DNA of 64,000 bases from Microbacterium sufflavum (GTDB lineage: Bacteria; Actinomycetota; Actinomycetes; Actinomycetales; Microbacteriaceae), in the NCBI RefSeq assembly GCF_023101165.1, contig NZ_CP078076.1:1054001-1118000 (forward strand), given 5' to 3'. Under the pieces are notes generated by a model. The model ran no database searches, had not been told where the DNA came from, and saw nothing but the letters and a program-made list of their open reading frames with translations. Shown piece by piece: positions 19,790 through 29,669 of this stretch (positions are counted from its first letter, which is position 1; the number at the start of each line of letters is the position of its first letter). The position numbers were made by a program, and so were the translations under genes.

Positions 19790-20212
19790 TCAGGCGAGTC
19801 CCGCCATCCGGATGGCGATGTCGACCAGCTTGACCCGCTGCAGCCCCGCGACGGCCGCGAGCGGAAACCACTCGGCCCTGTCGGTCGAGCCCTCGGTCTC
19901 GAAGCGCAGCCGTCCGCCGGTGACCTCGGCGCGGTAGACGATGCGCAGTGTGTGGAGTGGTTCCGCCGCCTTCTGCACCCGCCGCCCTGCCGGGATCACC
20001 CGCGAATGGATACCGAGCAGCGCGCCGACCCGCACGGTGTACCCGGTCTCCTCGCGCAACTCCCGGCGGACCGCGTCCTCCGGGGCCTCGCCCGGCTCGA
20101 GCCCGCCGCCCGGCATGGTCCACGCCGTGCGACGCCCCTCGATCCAGCGCGCCAGGAGGAGCCGGCCACCCTCATCGGTGACGACCCCGTATGCGGCGAC
20201 GCGCAGGTCCAT
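19790..20212 (-). CDS. Nudix hydrolase
   Basis: 140-aa Nudix protein. The full Nudix box is present as GLEPGEAPEDAVRRELREETGY (positions about 37-58; Glu residues of REXXEE intact). It cleaves a nucleoside-diphosphate-linked compound; the substrate is not predictable. TAGGGT lies seven bases before the ATG on the minus strand, suggesting a leaderless or near-leaderless mRNA. It diverges from the DUF1801 gene. Confidence 0.88.
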   Translation of the reverse strand: MDLRVAAYGVVTDEGGRLLLARWIEGRRTAWTMPGGGLEPGEAPEDAVRRELREETGYTVRVGALLGIHSRVIPAGRRVQKAAEPLHTLRIVYRAEVTGGRLRFETEGSTDRAEWFPLAAVAGLQRVKLVDIAIRMAGLA

Positions 20213-20349
20213 GGCTCACACCCTATCCGCCGGGCGCGCCACGCTCCGACCACGTGTCGGCCGACGCACATCGATCACGAATCGAGAAGCGACGGCGCTC
20301 GGATGGTTCCTATTCTGTGGAGATCAGCCACACCGAGAGGACGGAAACC

Positions 20350-20799
20350 ATGGCCGCCGACAACGAGAAGAACTTCACCGCCGAGGAGCGCGAGGCCATG
20401 CAGGCCGCCGCGAAGGAGGCCCGCACCCGACGGTCGCGTGCCAAGAAGTCGCCCGAGGAGCTGAGGGCGGCCGGCGAAGCCGACATCACGGAGGCCATCG
20501 ACAAGCTCGACGAGCACGACAGGACGCTGGCGCGGAAGCTGCACGACCTGGTCTCCGAAGTCGCCCCCGACCTGGTGCCGCGCACGTACTACGGCATGCC
20601 CGCGTGGGGTCGAGACGGGAAGGTGCTGTGCTTCTTCCAGCCCGCGAGCAAGTTCAAGGTGCGCTACGGGACGTTCGGGTTCGAGCCGATCTCGAACCTC
20701 GACGACGGCACCGTGTGGCCCACGGCGTACGCTGTGATCGACCTGACGCCGAAGGACCGGGAGTTCCTCGCGGACCGGCTGCGCCAGGCCATCAGCTGA
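20350..20799 (+). CDS. DUF1801 (YdhG-like) protein
   Basis: 149 aa, ATG preceded by GAGAGGA. The N-terminal 45 residues are charged and Ala/Lys-rich (EEREAMQAAAKEARTRRSRAKK). The DUF1801 fold follows, with LVPRTYYGMPAWGRDGKVLCFFQPASKFKVRYGTFGF (given as positions about 77-113) and the ending LTPKDREFLADRLRQAIS. Structures of this family resemble iron-chaperone or ligand-binding proteins, but no activity is established. It is a single gene with its own promoter region shared with the divergent Nudix gene. Confidence 0.8.
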   Translation: MAADNEKNFTAEEREAMQAAAKEARTRRSRAKKSPEELRAAGEADITEAIDKLDEHDRTLARKLHDLVSEVAPDLVPRTYYGMPAWGRDGKVLCFFQPASKFKVRYGTFGFEPISNLDDGTVWPTAYAVIDLTPKDREFLADRLRQAIS

Positions 20800-20849
20800 A
20801 GCGCTCCGAAGCCGAGACAGCGACGGCACCCCGGCACTACCGTGGAACC

Positions 20850-21974
20850 GTGAGCACTCCCCCGTTCCCCGCCTCCGTCTACGCCTCCCGACTCACCCGT
20901 GCAGCCGCGCTCGCCGCGGACGCCGGACTCGACGCCGTGGTCGTCGGACCGGGGCCCGACCTCCAGTACCTGCTCGGGGTCGAGGGGGACACGATCGAAC
21001 GGCTCACGGCGCTGGTGCTCACCCCCGACGCGCGCGCGACCATCGTGGTGCCGCGCATGGAGCTGGCGAAGATCCGCAGCACCGCGGCCGGCGAACTCGG
21101 TCTGACCATCGCCGACTGGGTGGACGGGGAGGATCCGTATGCCCTGGTGCTCGCGGCGGCGGGGGAGGTCCAGCGGGTCGGGGTCTCCGACGCGCTGCCC
21201 GCGCTCCATGTGGTGCCGATCGCGGAACGCCTGGGGGTGCGGGTGGAGCTCGCGACCCCGGTGCTGCGCGAGGGACGCATGATCAAGGACGACGCGGAGA
21301 TCGCGGAGCTCCGACGCGCGGGGGCCGCGATCGACGCCGTGCACCGTCGCGTGCCCGAGTGGCTGCGCGCCGGACGGACGGAACGCGAGGTGGCGGGCGA
21401 CATCGCCGCGGCGATCGTCGAGGAGGGCCACCGCACGGTCGAGTTCGTGATCGTCGGATCCGGTCCGAACGGGGCCGACCCGCATCATGAGGTCTCCGAC
21501 CGGGTGATCGAGGAGGGCGACATCGTCGTGGTCGACATCGGCGGTGCGGTGCCCAGCGGCTACAACTCCGACAGCACACGCACCTACGTCGTCGGCGACC
21601 CCGGCGCGGAGGAGGCCGAACGCATCGCCGTGCTCGTGCGGGCGCAGCAGGCCGCGGTCGATGCCGTGCGTCCCGGGGCGACGGCCGCCGAGGTCGATGC
21701 CGCCGCGCGCACGGTGCTCGCCGAGGCCGGACTGGGCGAGGCGTTCCTGCACCGCACGGGCCACGGGATCGGTGTCTCGGTGCACGAGGAGCCCTACATC
21801 GCTCCCGGCAACGGCCTCGTGCTGCGGCCGGGGATGGCGTTCAGCATCGAGCCGGGCATCTACTTCCCCGGTCGGTGGGGCGCCCGGATCGAGGACATCG
21901 TGATCGTGACGGACACCGGAGCGGAGCGGGTGAACCTGGCCCCGCACGCCCTCGTCTCCGCCGCTCGGCAGTGA
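20850..21974 (+). CDS. M24 family Xaa-Pro aminopeptidase
   Basis: 374-aa metallopeptidase releasing N-terminal residues next to proline. The N-terminal creatinase-like domain covers about 1-140. The pita-bread catalytic domain has metal ligands in VVVDIGG (Asp), NSDSTRTYVVG (Asp), HRTGHGIG (His), IEPGIYFPG (Glu) and RIEDIVIV (Glu). TACCGT lies exactly six bases before the GTG start, so the mRNA is probably leaderless; the surrounding bases resemble the histidine kinase promoter. No signal peptide, so it acts in the cytoplasm. Confidence 0.9.
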   Translation: MSTPPFPASVYASRLTRAAALAADAGLDAVVVGPGPDLQYLLGVEGDTIERLTALVLTPDARATIVVPRMELAKIRSTAAGELGLTIADWVDGEDPYALVLAAAGEVQRVGVSDALPALHVVPIAERLGVRVELATPVLREGRMIKDDAEIAELRRAGAAIDAVHRRVPEWLRAGRTEREVAGDIAAAIVEEGHRTVEFVIVGSGPNGADPHHEVSDRVIEEGDIVVVDIGGAVPSGYNSDSTRTYVVGDPGAEEAERIAVLVRAQQAAVDAVRPGATAAEVDAAARTVLAEAGLGEAFLHRTGHGIGVSVHEEPYIAPGNGLVLRPGMAFSIEPGIYFPGRWGARIEDIVIVTDTGAERVNLAPHALVSAARQ

Positions 21975-21989
21975 CCTTCGGCTATCAGC

Positions 21990-22026
21990 GAATACCTAAA
22001 GTCATCACGGTGAATTCCTAAAGTCA
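21990..22026 (+). promoter_or_regulatory. Phased 15-base direct repeat upstream of the giant surface protein
   Basis: GAATACCTAAAGTCA (21990-22004) and GAATTCCTAAAGTCA (22012-22026) differ at one base and start 22 bases apart, two helical turns. A weak -10 TAGCCT lies at 22052-22057 with no good -35, and the repeats end just above the -35 position. That is the geometry of an activator bound as two copies on one face of DNA. The regulator is unknown. Confidence 0.5.
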
Positions 22027-22124
22027 CCTATCGTCGCATTTCCGGCGGGGCTAGCCTGCTGAGTGCTGGAGCCCCGTGCTCCGGCGATTGCTGATTCCAT
22101 CTGGCGGGGTTGCCGGAGGGTCGG

Positions 22125-25100
22125 ATGTTCGCCTCAGAACACCACAATTTCATCGCGCCGACTGCAGGACTGAACGAGACGAGACGCCGCTGGGCGATCA
22201 TCGCGCTGCTCGCGCTGCTCGCCAGCCTCCTCGTGACGGTCGTCGCGCCGCCCAAGCCGGCCGAAGCCCAGTTCCAGTTCTCCTGTACGAGTACGGAGGG
22301 CGTCGGGTACTTCGTCAACACGGGCTCCGGCTCCGTCTCGATGATCTACACCGGCACCGACACGAACATCCGGAACATCCCCGTCGGCGGCACCCCCTAC
22401 GGTGTGACGTCGCTCCCGGACGGATCGCGGGTCTACGTGGCGAACGGCAACGGGTCCGTGCAGGTGATCGACACCGCGACCCTCGCGGTCACGACGATCA
22501 ACCACCCGTCGTTCTCCGCGTCGGTCGGCGCGTGGAGCTCCGCCGACGGCTCGCAGGTGTTCATCTCGAACATCGGGTCCAACACCGTCAGCGTGATCGA
22601 CACCGCGACCAACACCGTGTCCCGCGTGATCACGGTCGGCGCCGCCGGTTCTCGTCCCGGATGGGTCGATGCCTACGGAAACGAGCTGTTCGTCGCCAAG
22701 GACGACGGCACCAACGGCGGGATCTCCGTGATCGACATGAGCAGCACCTCGACGACGACGTCCCGCGTCATCGCGGGAGCGGCTCCGGCGCACACGGTCG
22801 CCGTCAACGCCACGTACATCGCCGCCGCCAGCGAGACCGTCCTGTCGATCCCGATCCGCAACAGGACCGCGCCGTCGGCCCTCGTGCGCACCATCACGAC
22901 CACCGAGCAGATCCACGGACTCACGTTTGTCCCCAACACCAACTACCTCGTGGCCAGTGGCGAGGCCGGACACACCTTCGTGTACGACGCGTCGACCGGG
23001 GCGCTGCTGCGGACGTTCACCGCGGGCGGCTCGAACATGCGCGTGCCCGTGGCCTCGCCGATCAGCAACGAGGTCTACATCGCCGGATACTCCACGCCCA
23101 CGGGCACGCTGGACCGGCTCGTGACCACCGGGGCTCCGGCCACCTGGACCTACACCGCCAATCAGACGGCCCTGCAGAACGCTCCCGACGGCCACACCCC
23201 CGCGTTCTCCTGCCTGCCGCCGCTCTCGGGTTCCAAGTCCTTCGCCAAGTCGCCGATCGCTCAGGGCGAGACGACCACCCTGACGATCACGATCAACAAC
23301 ACCAACCTCGCCCCCACCACCGGCATCACCGGGGCGGCGCTGACCGACAACCTGCCCTCCAACATCCGCATCGCACCGACGGGCACGGCGACGACGACGT
23401 GTACCGCCGCAACACTCACGGCGCCCCCCGGCGGGACGACCGTCAGCCTGAGCGGTGCTTCGATCCCCGCGGCCACCGGGCCGAACGGGGCGATCGTGCC
23501 GGGAAGCTGCACCATCACCGTGCCGGTGATCGGCGTCACACCCGGCGCCCAGACCAACACGATCGAGCCGGGGGCTCTCTCCGCGAATATCGTGGGCGAG
23601 ACGGCGAACTCGTTCTCCGCACCGATCGAGGTGCTTCCCCCGGCGATGCAGATCGCGAAGTCGAACGACGACGCCGACGGGATCGTCGACGGCGGACAGA
23701 CGCTGACCTACTCGCTCACGCTGACCAACGCCGGGACGATCCCGCAGACGGGCGTCACCGTCGACGACGTGCTCCCCGCGGGCGTCACCTATGTGCCCGG
23801 GTCCACCGTCGCCACGCAGGGCACCACCGTGCGCGACAACGCGCCGGGCGGGACCAACCCCGACCTCGTCGGCGGCGATCCCGTCGCCGGGTCGCTCGTC
23901 GGACCGACGGATCCGTTCACGATCCCTCCGGGCGAATCGCTCGTGGTCACTTACCAGGTGACCGTGGACACTCCCGCGCCGGAGACGATCGACTCGTACA
24001 CCAACACCGCCAGCGCCAGCTCCGCCCAGGAGCCGACGCCGATCAGCACGACCGACACCGTGCAGGCCCTGTCCACCCTCGATCTCGTGAAGTCCGCGGG
24101 CACCCCGGTCGACGTCAACGGCAACGGGACCACCGACACCGGCGACACCATCGCCTACACCTTCACCGTCACGAACACCGGTAACACCACCATCGCGAAC
24201 ATCGCCGTCACCGACCCGAAGCTCGGCGCGATCACGTGCGACGCCACGACCCTGGCACCCGACGCCGTGGCCACCTGTACCGCGCCGCCCTACGTCATCA
24301 CCCAGGCGGAGACCGATGCCGGCGCCGTCGACAACAGCGCCACCGCGGCGGGCACCGACCCCAGCGGCGACCCCATCGCCTCGAACGAGTCCACCACCTC
24401 GACACCCACCGACCAGGCCCCGGCACTGCTGTTCGACAAGACGGCCGCCGCCCCGGTGGATGTGAATGCGAACGGCATCACCGACGCGGGCGACACCATC
24501 GCCTACACGTTCAGCGTCGCCAACACGGGCAACGTCACGATGAGTGGCATCACCGTCACCGACCCGAAGATCGGCGCGGTGACCTGCGACGTGACCACCC
24601 TGGCTCCCGGTGAGGTCGCGAGCTGCACCGCGCCCGCCTACACGATCACTGCCGCGGACCAGGACGCGGGCGAGGTCGCGAACACCGCGAGTGCCACCGG
24701 CACCGATCCCGGCGGCACCACCGTCCCGTCGAACGACGACAGCACCACCACTCCGGTGGTCGCACCCGCACCGGCCCTCGAGATCGACAAGACCGCGGGA
24801 ACGCCCGTGGACGTCAACGGGAACGGCTCGACGGACGTCGGCGACACCATCGCGTACACGTTCACGGTGACCAACACCGGCAACGTCACCGTGTCGGACA
24901 TCGCCGTGAACGACCCCAAGGTCGGCACGGTGACCTGTGATGTCACGGCGCTCGGGCCGACGGGAGTCGCGACCTGCACGGCCGCCCCGTACGTGATCAC
25001 CCAGGCCGACATGGACAACGGCTCGGTGGACAACTCCGCCACCGCGAACGGCACGGACCCGACGGGAGGCCCGGTCGTGACCACCCCCGACACCACGACC

Positions 25101-28100
25101 ACCCCCACCGACCAGGCGCCGGCGCTGTCGTTCGACAAGACCGCGGGGACCCCCGTGGATGTGAACGCCAACGGCATCACGGACGAGGGCGACACCATCG
25201 CGTACACCTTCACCGTCACCAACACCGGCAACGTCACGGTGGCGGGCATCGCGGTCACGGATGCCCTCGTCGGCGCCGTCACGTGTGACGTCACCACGCT
25301 GGCTCCCGGAGCGGTGGCGAGCTGCACCGCGGCACCGTACACGATCACCGCCGCGGACGAGACGGCGGGTGAGGTGGCGAACAGCGCCTCGGCCGCAGGC
25401 ACGGACCCGGGCGGTGACGCCGTCCCGTCGAACACCGACACGACGACGACGCCGGTCGTCGCCTCGGCACCGAGTCTCACGATCGACAAGGCAGCGGGTG
25501 CTCCGGTCGACGTCAATGGCAACGGGGTGACCGACGCCGGCGACACGATCGCCTACACCTTCACCGTGACCAACACCGGCAACGTGCCGCTCGCCGATGT
25601 CGCGGTGGACGACCCGAAGGTCGGCGCGGTCACCTGTGATGCGACGACCCTCGCTCCCGGTGCGGTCGCGAGCTGCACCGCCGCGACGTACACGATCACG
25701 CAGGCCGACGTCGACAACGGCTCGGTCGACAACTCCGCCACGGCCACGGGCACCCCGCCCGGAGAACCCGCGATCACCTCCGACCCCGACACCACGAGCA
25801 CCCCGACCGACCAGACCGCGTCGCTCGTGCTGGACAAGACCGCGGGCACACCGGTCGACGTGAATGCGGACGGCCTGACCGACGAGGGCGACACCATCGC
25901 GTACACGTTCACCGTCACGAACACCGGCACCGTCACACTGACCGACGTAGCCGTCGACGACCCGAAGGTGGGCACCGTCACGTGTGACGTCACGACTCTC
26001 GCTCCCGGGGCCGTGGCCACCTGCACGGCAGCGCCCTACACGATCACCGCAGCGGACGAGACCGCGGGCGAGGTGGCGAACACCGCGACCGCCGCGGCCA
26101 CCGACCCCGGCGGCGACCCCGCCCCCACCGCTGACGACAGCACCACGACCCCGGTCGTCGCCTCGGCCGCGGCTCTCACGATCGACAAGGTCGCGGGCGC
26201 CCCGGTGGACGTCGACGGCAACGGCATCACGAACGCCGGTGACACGATCGCGTACACGTTCACGGTGACCAACACCGGCAATGTGGCGGTGTCGGAGATC
26301 ACGGTGGACGACCCGAAGGTCGGCGCGGTGACGTGTGATCTGACCACCCTGGCCCCCGGTGCGGTCGCGAACTGCACCGCGGCGCCGTACGTGATCACCG
26401 CTGCCGATGAGACCGCGGGCGAGGTCGCGAACACCGCGACCGCCGCGGGCACGGACCCGGACGGCGACTCGGTCGCCTCCGACCCCGACAGCACGACCAC
26501 TCCGGTCGTCACGCCGGCGCCGGCGCTGTCGTTCGAGAAGACGGCGGGGACGCCGGTGGATGTGAATGCGAATGGCATCACGGATGAGGGTGACACAATC
26601 GCGTACACGTTCACGGTGACCAACACCGGCAACGTGACGGTGACCGATGTCGCTGTGGATGACCCGAAGGTGGGTGCGGTGACGTGTGATGTGACGACGC
26701 TCGCGCCGGGTGCGGTCGCGTCGTGTGCGTCGGCGCCGTACACGGTGACGGCGGCGGATGAGGCTGCGGGTGAGGTGGCGAACACGGCGACGGCGTCGGG
26801 GACGGCTCCGAACGGTGACCCGGTTCCGTCCGACCCGGATTCGACGACGACGCCGTCGGAGGCGTCGGCTCCGAGTTCGACGATCGAGAAGACCGCGGGT
26901 GCCCCGGTGGATGTGAATGGCAACGGGGTGACCGATGTGGGTGACACGATCGGGTACTCGTTCACGGTGACCAACACCGGCAACGTGCCGCTGGCCGATG
27001 TGACGGTGAACGACCCGAAGGTCGGCGCCGTGACGTGTGATGTCACCACGCTCGCCCCCGGTGCGGTTGCGAACTGCACCGCGGCACCGTACGTGATCAC
27101 GCAGGCCGACGTGGACAACGGCTCCGTCGACAACTCCGCCACGGCCACGGGCACCCCGCCCGGAGAGGACCCTGTTCCGTCTGAGCCCGACACGACGACC
27201 ACCCCCACCGACCAGACCCCGGCGCTCGAGCTGGACAAGGTGGCCGGTACGCCGGTCGACGTGAACGGGGACGGCCTCACCAACGCCGGGGACACGATCG
27301 ACTACACCTTCACCGTGACCAACACCGGCAACGTGACCCTGACCGATGTCGCGGTCGCTGATCCGAAGGTCGGCACGGTGACCTGTGATGTGACGACCCT
27401 GGCACCGGGCGCGATCGCCACCTGCACCGCCCCGGCGTACACCGTCACCACGGATGACGAGGCCGCCGGCGAGGTCGCGAACACCGCGACCGCCTCGGCG
27501 ACAGACCCCGCGGGCGACCCGGCACCCACCGACGACGACAGCACCACCACCCCGGCCGTCCCGGCCGCGCCATCACTGTCGTTCGAGAAGACCGCGGGTG
27601 CTCCGGTGGACGTGAACGCGAACGGCATCACGGATGAGGGCGACACGATCGACTACACGTTCACGGTGACCAACACCGGCAACGTGACCCTGACCGACAT
27701 CACCGTGAGTGACCCGAAGGCGGGGACCGTCACCTGCGATGTCACGACCCTGGCTCCCGGGGCCGTCGCGAGATGCTCGGCGGCGACCTACACGGTCACG
27801 GCCGACGATGAGCAGGCGGGCGAGGTCGCGAATACCGCTACCGCCACGGGGACGGAGCCCGGCGGTGACCCGGTCCCGTCCGACCCGGATTCGACAACGA
27901 CGCCGTCCGAGGCGTCCGCGCCGAGTTCGACGATCGACAAGACCGCGGGTGACCCGGTGGACGTCAACGGCAACGGCCTGACCGATGCGGGCGACACGAT
28001 CGCGTACTCGTTCACGATCACGAACACGGGCAACGTCCCGCTGGCCGATGTCGGGGTGAACGACCCCAAGGTGGGCACCGTCACCTGCGACGTCACGACG

Positions 28101-29207
28101 CTCGCTCCCGGCGAGGTCGCGACCTGTACCGCGGCGCCGTACGTCATCACGCAGGCCGACGTCGACGCGGGCGGGGTCGAGAACTCCGCGACCGCGACGG
28201 GTACACCTCCCGGGGAGGACCCGGTGCCGTCTGAGCCCGACACGATCGTGACGCCGGTCGATCAGGTGCCGTCGCTGCTGTTCGACAAGGTCGCCGGTGC
28301 TCCGGTGGATGTGAACGCCAATGGCATCACGGATGAGGGCGACACGATCGACTACACGTTCACGGTCACGAACACGGGTACGGTCACTGCGACGGACATC
28401 GCGGTCAGTGACCCGAAGGCTGGTGCCGTGACGTGTGATGTCACCACCCTGGCCCCCGGTGAGGTCGCGAGCTGCTCGGCGGCGACCTACACGGTGACCG
28501 CGGCGGATGAGCAGGCCGGTGAGGTGGCGAACACCGCCGCCGCGTCGGGGACGGATCCGAACGGCGACCCGGTCCCGTCGGACCCGGATTCCACAACGAC
28601 CCCGTCGGAGGCCTCGGCCCCGGGGGTGACGATCGACAAGACGGCGGGTGACCCGGTGGATGTCAACGGCAACGGCCTGACCGATGTGGGCGACACGATC
28701 GCGTACTCGTTCACGATCACGAACACCGGCAACGTCCCGTTGGCCGATGTCGGGGTGAACGACCCGAAGGTCGGCACCGTGACGTGCGATGTCACCACGC
28801 TCGCCCCCGGTGAGGTCGCGACCTGCGGGGCGACGTACGCGATCACGCAGGCTGATGTGGATGCGGGTTCCGTCGAGAACTCCGCGACCGCGACCGGCAC
28901 GCCTCCCGGGGAGGATCCGGTCCCCTCGGAGCCCGACACGGTGGTGACGCCGGTTGATCAGGTGCCGTCGCTGCTGTTCGACAAGGTCGCCGGTGCTCCG
29001 GTGGATGTGAACGCGAACGGCATCACGGATGAGGGCGACACGATCGACTACACCTTCACCGTGACGAACACGGGGACCGTGACGGCGACCGACATCGCCG
29101 TGAGCGACCCGAAGGTCGGGACGGTGACGTGTGATGTCACGACCCTTCCCCCGGGCGAGGTCGCGAGCTGCACCGCGCCGACCTACACGGTCACGGCCGA
29201 CGATTAG
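22125..29207 (+). CDS. Giant secreted repeat protein, ended early by an in-frame TAG
   Basis: 2360 aa as read. The ATG at 22125 follows GGAGGG (22115-22120). A signal peptide has a basic stretch (NETRRRW), a hydrophobic core and a likely cleavage site after AEA near residue 49. Residues about 50-370 look like a YVTN-type beta-propeller (SVQVIDTATLAVT, VSVIDTATNTVSRV). Two DUF11-like domains follow (about 375-650), then tandem repeats of about 116 aa. Each repeat has a DVNGNGxTDxGD loop that resembles a calcium-binding EF-hand/dockerin loop, and two cysteines 13 residues apart (TCD...TC). The TAG at 29205 falls in repeat 15, at a codon that reads GAG in sister repeats. The same frame continues to an LPTTG anchor. 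Confidence 0.8.
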   Translation: MFASEHHNFIAPTAGLNETRRRWAIIALLALLASLLVTVVAPPKPAEAQFQFSCTSTEGVGYFVNTGSGSVSMIYTGTDTNIRNIPVGGTPYGVTSLPDGSRVYVANGNGSVQVIDTATLAVTTINHPSFSASVGAWSSADGSQVFISNIGSNTVSVIDTATNTVSRVITVGAAGSRPGWVDAYGNELFVAKDDGTNGGISVIDMSSTSTTTSRVIAGAAPAHTVAVNATYIAAASETVLSIPIRNRTAPSALVRTITTTEQIHGLTFVPNTNYLVASGEAGHTFVYDASTGALLRTFTAGGSNMRVPVASPISNEVYIAGYSTPTGTLDRLVTTGAPATWTYTANQTALQNAPDGHTPAFSCLPPLSGSKSFAKSPIAQGETTTLTITINNTNLAPTTGITGAALTDNLPSNIRIAPTGTATTTCTAATLTAPPGGTTVSLSGASIPAATGPNGAIVPGSCTITVPVIGVTPGAQTNTIEPGALSANIVGETANSFSAPIEVLPPAMQIAKSNDDADGIVDGGQTLTYSLTLTNAGTIPQTGVTVDDVLPAGVTYVPGSTVATQGTTVRDNAPGGTNPDLVGGDPVAGSLVGPTDPFTIPPGESLVVTYQVTVDTPAPETIDSYTNTASASSAQEPTPISTTDTVQALSTLDLVKSAGTPVDVNGNGTTDTGDTIAYTFTVTNTGNTTIANIAVTDPKLGAITCDATTLAPDAVATCTAPPYVITQAETDAGAVDNSATAAGTDPSGDPIASNESTTSTPTDQAPALLFDKTAAAPVDVNANGITDAGDTIAYTFSVANTGNVTMSGITVTDPKIGAVTCDVTTLAPGEVASCTAPAYTITAADQDAGEVANTASATGTDPGGTTVPSNDDSTTTPVVAPAPALEIDKTAGTPVDVNGNGSTDVGDTIAYTFTVTNTGNVTVSDIAVNDPKVGTVTCDVTALGPTGVATCTAAPYVITQADMDNGSVDNSATANGTDPTGGPVVTTPDTTTTPTDQAPALSFDKTAGTPVDVNANGITDEGDTIAYTFTVTNTGNVTVAGIAVTDALVGAVTCDVTTLAPGAVASCTAAPYTITAADETAGEVANSASAAGTDPGGDAVPSNTDTTTTPVVASAPSLTIDKAAGAPVDVNGNGVTDAGDTIAYTFTVTNTGNVPLADVAVDDPKVGAVTCDATTLAPGAVASCTAATYTITQADVDNGSVDNSATATGTPPGEPAITSDPDTTSTPTDQTASLVLDKTAGTPVDVNADGLTDEGDTIAYTFTVTNTGTVTLTDVAVDDPKVGTVTCDVTTLAPGAVATCTAAPYTITAADETAGEVANTATAAATDPGGDPAPTADDSTTTPVVASAAALTIDKVAGAPVDVDGNGITNAGDTIAYTFTVTNTGNVAVSEITVDDPKVGAVTCDLTTLAPGAVANCTAAPYVITAADETAGEVANTATAAGTDPDGDSVASDPDSTTTPVVTPAPALSFEKTAGTPVDVNANGITDEGDTIAYTFTVTNTGNVTVTDVAVDDPKVGAVTCDVTTLAPGAVASCASAPYTVTAADEAAGEVANTATASGTAPNGDPVPSDPDSTTTPSEASAPSSTIEKTAGAPVDVNGNGVTDVGDTIGYSFTVTNTGNVPLADVTVNDPKVGAVTCDVTTLAPGAVANCTAAPYVITQADVDNGSVDNSATATGTPPGEDPVPSEPDTTTTPTDQTPALELDKVAGTPVDVNGDGLTNAGDTIDYTFTVTNTGNVTLTDVAVADPKVGTVTCDVTTLAPGAIATCTAPAYTVTTDDEAAGEVANTATASATDPAGDPAPTDDDSTTTPAVPAAPSLSFEKTAGAPVDVNANGITDEGDTIDYTFTVTNTGNVTLTDITVSDPKAGTVTCDVTTLAPGAVARCSAATYTVTADDEQAGEVANTATATGTEPGGDPVPSDPDSTTTPSEASAPSSTIDKTAGDPVDVNGNGLTDAGDTIAYSFTITNTGNVPLADVGVNDPKVGTVTCDVTTLAPGEVATCTAAPYVITQADVDAGGVENSATATGTPPGEDPVPSEPDTIVTPVDQVPSLLFDKVAGAPVDVNANGITDEGDTIDYTFTVTNTGTVTATDIAVSDPKAGAVTCDVTTLAPGEVASCSAATYTVTAADEQAGEVANTAAASGTDPNGDPVPSDPDSTTTPSEASAPGVTIDKTAGDPVDVNGNGLTDVGDTIAYSFTITNTGNVPLADVGVNDPKVGTVTCDVTTLAPGEVATCGATYAITQADVDAGSVENSATATGTPPGEDPVPSEPDTVVTPVDQVPSLLFDKVAGAPVDVNANGITDEGDTIDYTFTVTNTGTVTATDIAVSDPKVGTVTCDVTTLPPGEVASCTAPTYTVTADD

Positions 29208-29669
29208 CAGGCGGGTGAGGTGGCGAACACGGCGACCGCGTCGGGGACGGATCCGAACGGTGACCCGGTCCCGTCCAACCCCGACAGCACGACCACCCCG
29301 GCCGTCGCGTCCGCCCCGAGTTCGACGATCGACAAGACCGCGGGCGCCCCGGTGGACGTGAATGGCAACGGCCTGACCGATGTGGGTGACACGATCGCGT
29401 ACTCGTTCACGATCACGAACACCGGCAACGTTCCCCTCGCCGATGTCGGGGTGAACGACCCGAAGGTCGGCACCGTGACGTGCGATGTCACGACGCTCGC
29501 CCCCGGAGAGGTCGCGATTTGCACCGCGGCGCCGTACGTCATCACGCAGGCCGACGTCGACGCGGGCGGGGTCGAGAACTCCGCGACCGCGACCGGCACG
29601 CCTCCCGGAGGAGACCCCGTCCCGTCCGAACCCGACACCGTCGTGACGCCGACTGATCAGGTGCCGTCG
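24078..29669 (+). repeat. Sixteen tandem repeats of about 349 bp
   Basis: Coding tandem repeats of about 116 codons run from 24078 to 29669; a seventeenth, divergent copy (29670 to about 30010) precedes the anchor. The last copies form a higher-order pair. NANG-type repeats (11, 13, 15; ending EVANTA) alternate with NGNG-type repeats (12, 14, 16; ITQADVDAG, ENSATATGTPPG). The dimer period is 696 bp, measured between identical sequences at 28271 and 28967. Recent expansion by unequal exchange of a two-repeat unit is likely. Confidence 0.9.

Noticed and set aside
22042..22084. Hairpin CGGGGCT/AGCCCCG (22046-22052 and 22070-22076), considered as a riboswitch-like leader of the surface protein.
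   Set aside because: It contains the predicted -10 element and would not be fully transcribed; no known riboswitch core is present.
24078..29669. Regular repeats that could be taken for a CRISPR array or a non-coding satellite.
   Set aside because: The unit is about 349 bp, codes throughout in one frame and has no short repeat/spacer structure.
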